Shown here one piece after another: positions 57,409 through 64,000 of a stretch of DNA of 64,000 nt. Source of the DNA: Staphylotrichum longicolle (lineage: Eukaryota > Ascomycota > Sordariomycetes > Sordariales > Chaetomiaceae); the NCBI GenBank assembly GCA_019096155.1, contig JAHCVI010000001.1, positions 1,674,001-1,738,000 of the forward strand, given 5' to 3'. Both the position numbers and the translations under genes were made by a program. Within the stretch, counting starts at the first letter, position 1. Every line of letters begins with the position of its first letter. The notes beneath the pieces are model-generated. The model saw only the letters and a program-made list of their open reading frames with translations, ran no database searches and was not told the origin of the DNA.

Positions 57409-59824
57409 TCACCCCTCCCTCCTCCGCAGCCCAAACATCCTCATCACGCGCTTCACCACCCCGCCGACCAGTCCACAAACACGACCCGGAAGAGCGCCCG
57501 GATCCCCCCGCCGCCGTGCTTGGGCATCACGGCGGGGACGTTGACGCCGACCCAGACCCAGACCCAGACTCCGGCTGCTGCTGGTGCTGCTGCTGGTGCT
57601 GGTCCAGCCCGGCGCCGGACCGCCTGCGCAGCTGCTGCGGGCCGCGTCGCGCGGGGTCGGGGTGCCCGGCTGGGCGTGGGCTGTGACGGTGGTGGTGGTG
57701 GTGGTGGCGGTGGAGGCTTGGAGGAGGGTTTGGTGTTGTCTTGGGCGGAGCCGGAGGCGGGGGAGGGTTTGGTCTTGCTCTTGGGGCTGGGGTGTTCGGT
57801 ATTGGAGGAGGGGTTGGAGGGCGACTTCGGCGTAGCTGAGGCGGCGGGTGGGAGGGGGATGGGGCCGCGTGGTTTTGTCTTCTTCTTCTCCTTCTTCCTC
57901 TCTTTCGGGGGCCGGTTTGTCGTCTGTGGGGCCTTTACTGGTGGGTGAGGCGGGTTTGTCCGGGGTGGGTTCTTTGGTGGTGGGTGGTGTGGCCTTACTG
58001 TCGCTGGGCTCGTTGGTAGTAGGTGTGGGTTCTGGCGCTGCCACCTCAGCGTAGCTGGGCTCTGTGGTAGGGGCGGGCTCTGGCGCTGCCACCTCAGCGT
58101 AGCTGGGATTTTGGGTTACCGTGTCTTTGTTAGTGCCGGGGGCTTCGCTGCTGGAGGCATGTGAGACCGCAGATTTGCCCTCACTGGGCTTATGTGACTG
58201 AACCCTGCTCTCTTCGGACGAACCCTCGCCAGCGTCTTCAGCACCGGTAGGTCCAGGGGCTGCGACCTGAGCATAGCTGGGACCCTCTGGATGGCTCGAG
58301 TTCTTGGCTGCTGCTGCTGCCTGGGAAGGGCCATTCTGCGCGCGGCCAGAATGGTCATCCTTCCGTGTTGTCCTGGGCGAGAGCGGCGAGTGCGGCGGGG
58401 AGGCCTCGGGCGTCGTGATCCTGGGCGCTGGCTTGACCGTCCTGGGGCTCACGCCATCCGGCAACGCAACGCCCCTCGTCTTCATCGCTGGTGGGTATCT
58501 TCAGATGCTTGGGCTTGCGCTTCAGAGGGTTGGAGAACACAACGCTGGGCGGGGGCCAATCTCTTCCTCAGCCAGTTCTTCGGCCTCCGAGATGGAGTGT
58601 AGCGAAATTGCAGGAATCGAGCCGACGGAGCCTCCTGCTGACCTCCTGGAATCACGGCGGGCGGGAGGCGACGAGGCTTGAGGAGGGCCTAACAAGAAGT
58701 CGCCGGTGATGTCCTCGGTCCCTCTGCGTGACGGATTCACAATCGGAGAAGGGCCGCTGCCCTCAAAGGAGGCCTGGTCGGCCGGAAGGCCCGTCTCTAG
58801 TTTCCGGACCGCATCGATGATATCTTCACGGTTCGACGGGAAGCGTTCCAACGTCGGGTCGTTCAGGTCGATGTCGTTATCGTCAAGGTCTTCGACTGGA
58901 CCGACGTGTTGAGCATCGTCATTCACAGCAACATCCTCCTGGTCCACGTCTTCGTCCGATAACTCGTAGAGGCCGGCGCACTCGTGTGCGAAAAGAGGCG
59001 ACTTGTCGGCAATGTATCCTTCCTGGTCATCCGGATACCCTTCGTCTCGAGGATGCACCTCAAACGGGCGGCCCTCGCCCGGAGGCGGCTCCAATATGAG
59101 GATCGTATCCTGGATTGTTAGCCTGCCACAACCATTACCGACGGCATGTCAAGTACACACCTCGTCCTTGTCGAGAGTCTCGGCTGTATCTGCAACCTCG
59201 GCCGCGGTCTCTGCCTCTTCGGACATTCGCCTGGGTCTCTCGCGCTCCGGAACCTCCTCATGCAGGAGCTCGGCAGAGTCGGCCACCTCGGCCGCGACTT
59301 TGGCAAAAACTGGGGTGCCAGCCTTGGAACGGTCCGTAGCCGCTGCTTCGGAAGAGCCCTGGAGGTGCTTGGCAGCAACTTTGGCATATGTGGGGGGCTG
59401 ATCGGTGCTGGCATCTTGTCGGTCTTGAGCATCTTGCGGATTCGCAGGTTGGTCACGCGACGCCGCCCTGGGCCGGGTTAGCTCACACCATCCACTTGTG
59501 CCCTGCATGTTCGACATGTACTTGCTCTTTTTGAGGCTTCACTTCCAGCACATGGTTGGTGTTGCCGTCGCTGTCCGTGATTGTTGGTCCGTCGTCGTGC
59601 AACACCCACCAATCGCCGTCGCCAATTCGGAACTTGTACTGGATCTTGGATCCAGGTTCGCCGCGAACCTCTTTTCTGAAGTTGTAGTCCCCATCTCCAC
59701 GGGCTGTGTAATCCATTTCGTAGGGTTGCCATGGCGGGTCGGAGAATGTGCCTGCTACGTAGAGCGGCGGCTGGGTGCCGGGCTTGTGGTAGGTGATGAC
59801 AGCGGGAATCTGGGTGGACGCCAT
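57409..59824 (-). CDS. CBM48 (AMPK glycogen-binding) domain protein, frame-broken tail
   Basis: Related in layout to yeast Crp1/Mdg1: an N-terminal CBM48 and a long disordered tail. The ATG at 59824 starts MASTQIPAVITYHKPG. The CBM48 fold covers about 5-95, with PLYVAGTFSDPPWQPYEM, KIQYKFRIGDGDWWVLHDDGPT and NHVLEV. The following coding part (59467-59161) carries PTYAKVAAKHLQ and AAEVADTAE repeats. A 50-nt intron (59160-59110) precedes the acidic central part (ILEPPPGEGRPFEVH, ERFPSNREDIIDAVRKLETGL). From there the frame changes at about 58551 (before VVFSNPLKRKPKHLK), 58473 (before VALPDGVSPR), 57816 (before NPSSNTEHPSPK) and 57468 (before VGGVVKR). C-terminal blocks VNVPAVMPKHGG and IRALFRVVFVDW are conserved in the fungal family. 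The first intron reads as only 19 nt. Starch or glycogen binding is a family inference. Confidence 0.75.
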
Positions 59825-61189
59825 GCCGGGCAAAGTGTTAAACTCACGGAGCCGAGACGGAGGAGCGACGGGACATCAAAGTCGGGGTTTGGTGCACTGC
59901 TCCCGATAAAGCTCCAGCACTTTTCAAGAAGACATCCACTCCCAGTCAAGCGCGAATAAATCAAGCGAGCAGCTGGTGGTTGCGATCAAGTTAGCATCCG
60001 ACCACGGACGAAACGAGCATGCGCCGCCGGCAAGTGTTTCGAGGTGGGCAGCACTGTCACGCCACTTTGATGGGTTGGGGGCGTGGCATGCGGTTGCAGG
60101 GCAGAGTGATACGGCAGGAAGTGCGAAGCAGGAAGGATTGATATAAAACAAGGCAGTGTGAGCGCGATAACAAAGAATAGAACTCACTCGTGCGTCTTAC
60201 AGGTGAGAGGTGGTCAAGGGTTCGCGTGTCAGTGCATCCAATTCATCAAGCAGCCAGAGGCCTCGAGATAGTGGAATTGCGACAGCCGATGCGCCCGGCT
60301 CACGACGGGAACTGGGCGGCCGGGAGTGATGAAAGGGCAGGAATCTCGGTCAATTGGATGGGCTCGGTGCAATTGTTGCCTTGATTTCGATGCAGGGCAG
60401 GACAGGATGGGGAAGTGCATTTTCTAAGCTGCAGCTTGCCGTCACTGACTTGCAGCACTCCATGCAGCACTCCATTCTGCCCCATGCTCCCAGAGGAATT
60501 GACCAATGCTTGGCTGCTTGGGCCCCCCGGCCTGCCGTCGGCCCTTTCTTCACCATGGGGGCACCTGTCGGTGGCAAGCAGTGGCAATGATAACGTTATG
60601 AGGTACGGCGTCGTCAGTCCTTTGCCTTGCGATTGGAGATTGCGCCGGAGCTTGTCAACGGGTGGAGGTTCCTGGAAGTGGAGTGAGGAATGGAAGCTCC
60701 AGCACCAGCGACGGCACGGATGGCAGCATCGCACGACTAAGGGCTTGGCATGGGGCCGATCCCCCGCATTAGCGTCATCGAGAACCTCGAGATGTCGAGG
60801 CGGTCGATATGGGCAGAAACAGTTCTGCCTCTTGCGACCGCCTGCAGTCTTGCGCCCAAGCATGTGGTTGCTGTGGATAGGGACAGGATAATGTGGAGTG
60901 TGTGGACTTGCTTGTCTTCGTCAAGCTTCCATTGAACACACCAACACCCGATCTATCACAGGGGCCCTTTTTTTTTGATCTGCAAGCCACTCTTCCGGAC
61001 AAAGCCACATGTTGTCAGCCCAGTCTGCGACCCTGTTTCGGCAACACCAATAATCAGCTGTCACTGTCAGGCACTGTCAGGCACCATCGCAGACCCCCAA
61101 GGTTCAGCGATCTGACTACACCTTGTTGTCGCAACACATCGCAAACTCACACGGACACGTCAAACCGTCCCGCAGCCCAATCCCGAACC
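59825..61189. promoter_or_regulatory. Divergent region, CBM48 gene / IWR1
   Basis: These 1.4 kb hold both promoters. CAGGCACTGTCAGGCA, a short direct repeat, lies at about 61067-61084. No coding sequence is supported; the ORFs overlapping it lack any motif. Confidence 0.45.
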
Positions 61190-62630
61190 ATGGCTGGCCT
61201 CCCGCCCGAGACCATTCAAGTCAAGCGGAAACGTGGCACTGATGAAAGCAACAGCCCTGTTGAATTTCTCCGTCTGTACTTCCGCTCAGCCCCTGACTGA
61301 TTCGCGCGTTTGCTGACGTCTCGTGGCGGCAGGACTGGAGAGGAGCAAGCGATCCCGCTCTGGCGATGGCCGCTGGGTATACCAGCGCAAACAAGTTGAT
61401 GTCGAACATGTCAGCATTGCCGCCGAAACCTCTGCCCCTGCCACCCCGATAATCCAGCCAACTCGAGAAGGCGACGAAGACCGGCGGCTGATTAGGCACC
61501 CTCACCAACCAACCAAAGCGTCAGTTTTGGACGATGGCACCACGACAAAGGCAGTCCCGGAACCACCCGCGGCGCCAGAGGAGCCTACGCCGACCATCAC
61601 GAGCCATCCCTCCATACGTCGATTCCACCTGTCGAGATCCAACTCGCCCCAGCCGACTGGTGGCGTGTCCAAGAAACGCACCGTGCCCGCTGTGTTTGTG
61701 GAGAGAGGTGCAAAGAAGCAACGGGAGACGCTAAAGGCCATCATCCAGGAACACAATGTAACGTCAACAGGGCCGCCTAAGCCACAGGGCGACTCGCAGT
61801 CTGAGACGCGGTTGTCGTCCACAGACGAGGAGTCTGCTGCCACAGAGCAGCCCAACCCGGTCAAGTATAAACGGCCAGGCGCCAGGGCTGCCACTACTGC
61901 GCCAAAGACCAAGCCGACCCTCCCCCCCTCCATGCGCGACCGCGAAAACAGTAATATGGACGAGCTTGCACGGGTCATGGACAGCTGGACAATTGACGAG
62001 ATCACTAAGAACCTCGAAAGGATGGAGGAGCAGAGCACCAAATCCAAATACAGTCCGGCCAAGTCCCGCTTCAAGCCTAAGGCCCCGAAGCTGCGCTATC
62101 ATGAACGCCATCCCGAGTATCTCGCCGAAAAGCAGCGGGAAGCCGCAGCACACCACACCGGAACCCCCGCGGCGGTCATGGACGTTGATGGCATGGACAC
62201 ATCCGACGATGAAGACTACGTGGTGGAGACGTACGAGCGTGTTCCCGCCGAGCGACTCCGAGACCAGGCGGTACCCGCGCACCGAGTGGGTCTGCTAGTG
62301 TTTGACACGGAGCCCGACATGGCCGACTTCTTCTACGGCAACGAGAGCGACAGTGAGGATGAATTCCCAGAGGACGAAGAGGACGAGAATGGTGGGTGGA
62401 CTTCCGCAGCCTCGATTGATGTTCTGCGCAGCTAACACGGCGCTCCAGCCGAGAACTATTATGCAGCTGACTATCCGGACGAGGACCTCGATTGGGACGA
62501 CGAATTTGACCGGAACGCCTATCATTACGTGAATCAAAATGCCTCTGACATGGAGGAATTTGATGAGAGGGACTTTGTTGACGACGTCTGGGAGAGATCC
62601 GACGAGAAAGGGGGGAGAGTGCCATTATGA
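61190..62630 (+). CDS. IWR1: Iwr1, RNA polymerase II nuclear-import factor
   Basis: Iwr1 binds assembled RNA polymerase II in the cytoplasm and guides it into the nucleus, then returns by its export signal. Three exons join in phase: 61190-61271, 61333-62391 and 62449-62630, giving 440 residues. The N-terminus MAGLPPETIQVKRKRGTDE carries the basic nuclear-localisation stretch, and EFLR-LERSKRSRSGDGRWVYQRK is the conserved junction. The middle is disordered. The C-terminal Iwr1 domain begins MADFFYGNESDSEDEFPEDEEDEN and continues in the last exon with NYYAADYPDEDLDWDDEFDRNAY, the acidic polymerase-binding motif. Intron 1 uses a weak donor (GTCTGT). The gene is intact. Confidence 0.9.
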
Positions 62631-63342
62631 GCCAGTGGTCATGGACACGATTTTTGCGAGACAAATATCCACGCTATTGGCTCGTTCAAATGCCACAACA
62701 AGCGAGTGTATTATTATGTGACTATCAGTTTGCACACGCTACCGGCGGTATCCAAGGATTTCGTGTTCCAGCCCAGGTAGTAGTAGTATCCTTATCCAAC
62801 ACCCCCCATAAACCCCGATCCCGACATCCCGACCCGTTCATCCGAGTTTCATCAAACATTATAGCAACCACATTGACATACTGGCCGTAACAGACATTAT
62901 GTGGTAAGAAAGCGAAAGGAAACAAAGTAACGACCGACATGTGACTCCAGCATTTTCAACTCTCCCCCTTGCGACTGGCGTCTCGCCTGTCCCTTTCAGG
63001 TACAGGGGGGCCGGGCACGATACACTCGACAAGGAAATACAACGAACGAATCAGAAAACGAAAGTAGGGCATGGACGGTTCTCCATTATATCCGTGGCTG
63101 CCGTCGACAGCACCAACCGACATCAAGACGTTTGATAGACGTGGGAATCGTGAGGCATAGTGTTAAGTTGAGGGAACGAGACAAAGTCAGGAAAACGGGT
63201 ATGGGTATGAAGAGAAAGAGGGAAGGCAACACACAACACAGCCAGCGAGAGACTTTGATAAGGTTGGGGGGGACCGAGGAGAGGAAGAAGGAAAGAAAGA
63301 AGGAAAGGGAAACAAAGGAGAAAAGAAAAAAAGAGAAAAGGC
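62631..63342. other. Convergent spacer, IWR1 / last gene
   Basis: These 712 bases lie between two stop codons. A purine-rich stretch of GAAAG/AAGGAAAG repeats at about 63275-63340 precedes the stop of the last gene (pyrimidine-rich in its 3' UTR). No gene is supported. Confidence 0.45.
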
Positions 63343-64000
63343 TTAATAGTACATCATCGCACCACGGCTCTGCACCGCCCGAGCGCCGAGGAACTCCTCC
63401 CTCTGAAGGCGTCGCCTCTCAGCTACAACCACCAATCAGTCAGCAACGTTTTACCACCACCGGGAAAAAAGGGGGTTCAAACTCACCGGCACCCCTCGCC
63501 ATAACCCGATGCTCCTCCCTCACCCACTCATTCGCCCCGTCCAGCAGCTCCTCGGGAAACCGCTCCATCAGCGCCACCTTGGCCTTCCTGCACTTGACCA
63601 TCTTGGTCCGGTACGCGACCCCCTTGTAGTGCAGGTACCACACCTGCTTCTTGGCCGCCGCCCCACCGCCGTCCTCGTCGGCGTCGCCAGCAGCGGCAGT
63701 GGGACCCAGCTCGGGCGTCGCCGGCGGCGTCATCGCCGCGCCCCCATGTGCATGGTGGTGCTGCTGCTGCTGCTGCTCCGCCTCCGGGTCGACCAGCAGC
63801 AGGTCCCCGCCGGCCGTCGTCACCGGCATCCGGAGGTTGGTGCGATAGTAGGCGCACTCGAGCCCGCCGACGGTGCGGTCGATGGCCGGCCAGCGGGCCA
63901 TGTAGAGCGCGCGGACCTGCTCCCAGGGCAGGTCGAGGTCGACGTGGTGGTAGATGACGAAGGCCTCCTGCTCAAAGGTGTAGGGCTGGTTGTTGCGCTT
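63343..64000 (-). CDS. Conserved fungal protein, 5' end beyond the window (partial)
   Basis: The gene runs off the right edge, so only its C-terminal part is visible: an exon from the edge to 63487 and a last exon 63422-63343, joined in phase. The visible protein begins within KRNNQPYTFEQEAFVIYHH and continues VDLDLPWEQVRALYMARWP, then GGLECAYYRTNLRMPV. This spacing of Trp and aromatic residues looks like a helix-turn-helix of the Myb/SANT type, which is a guess. A Gln/His run and an Ala/Gly-rich linker follow, then KKQVWYLHYKGVAYRTKMVKC, and the C-terminus ends SRGAMMYY. I do not know the family's function. Confidence 0.7.

Overview
The window is nuclear DNA of a filamentous ascomycete, most likely a sordariomycete (the Sordariales/Chaetomiaceae type is an inference from protein resemblance). 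It is GC-rich, genes are separate units on both strands, and introns are short (about 46-250 nt, GTRNGT...CTRAC...YAG). A tRNA-Leu with an intron is present. There are no operons, CRISPR arrays or bacterial features. I support about 20 protein genes and one tRNA. ORFs beginning with TTG, GTG or CTG were not used as starts; every start I give is an ATG.

Layout. 0.3-24 kb carries mostly core eukaryotic genes: a Ksp1-type kinase (+), a vacuolar amino-acid transporter of the Avt1 type (-), mitochondrial DEAD-box helicase MRH4 (+), a CorA-like two-TM membrane protein (-), the PKA catalytic subunit (-), a VIP36-type cargo lectin (-), TIM13 (+), an NSRP1/DUF2040 splicing factor (-) and phosphoinositide phospholipase C (-). 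24.8-34.1 kb is the accessory-looking part: an FHA protein with a kinase-like domain that has lost its catalytic Asp, a fungus-specific coiled-coil gene with a nonsense codon and a frame break, an intron-containing tRNA-Leu(UAG), a fructosamine-3-kinase gene with a nonsense codon, and an MFS transporter without its first transmembrane helices. 34.5-38.6 kb holds ARP8 (-) and a small Gly/Pro-rich fungal gene (+). 38.6-54 kb holds only two genes, a Rua1/DUF4451 zinc-finger regulator and a PHD-finger protein. Each lies downstream of a gene-free stretch of about 6.1 and 4.7 kb. 54.8-64 kb carries 3-isopropylmalate dehydrogenase (+), a CBM48 (AMPK glycogen-binding) protein (-), IWR1 (+), and an unnamed conserved gene cut by the window end (-).

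How the genes relate. They do not form one pathway. Some share themes: nutrient signalling (Ksp1, PKA, PLC, CBM48 protein), transcription and chromatin (ARP8, IWR1, PHD, DUF4451), and mitochondrial maintenance (MRH4, TIM13). Several pairs are divergent and could share promoters (lectin/TIM13, Avt1/MRH4, ARP8/37.9-kb gene, CBM48/IWR1).

A caution. Five otherwise well-conserved genes carry frame breaks that cluster in short GC-rich or low-complexity patches, often at homopolymers (Ksp1, Avt1, PLC, the 37.9-kb gene, the CBM48 gene). The exons around these patches are intact, so I favour consensus errors over true decay. The two nonsense codons and the truncated transporter at 27-34 kb are different in kind and look more like real gene decay. 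I did not find a convincing new multi-gene system. The best candidates for new biology are the FHA-pseudokinase and its decaying surroundings, the 51-nt in-frame intron of the DUF4451 gene, and the unexplained long ORFs in the two gene-poor blocks.
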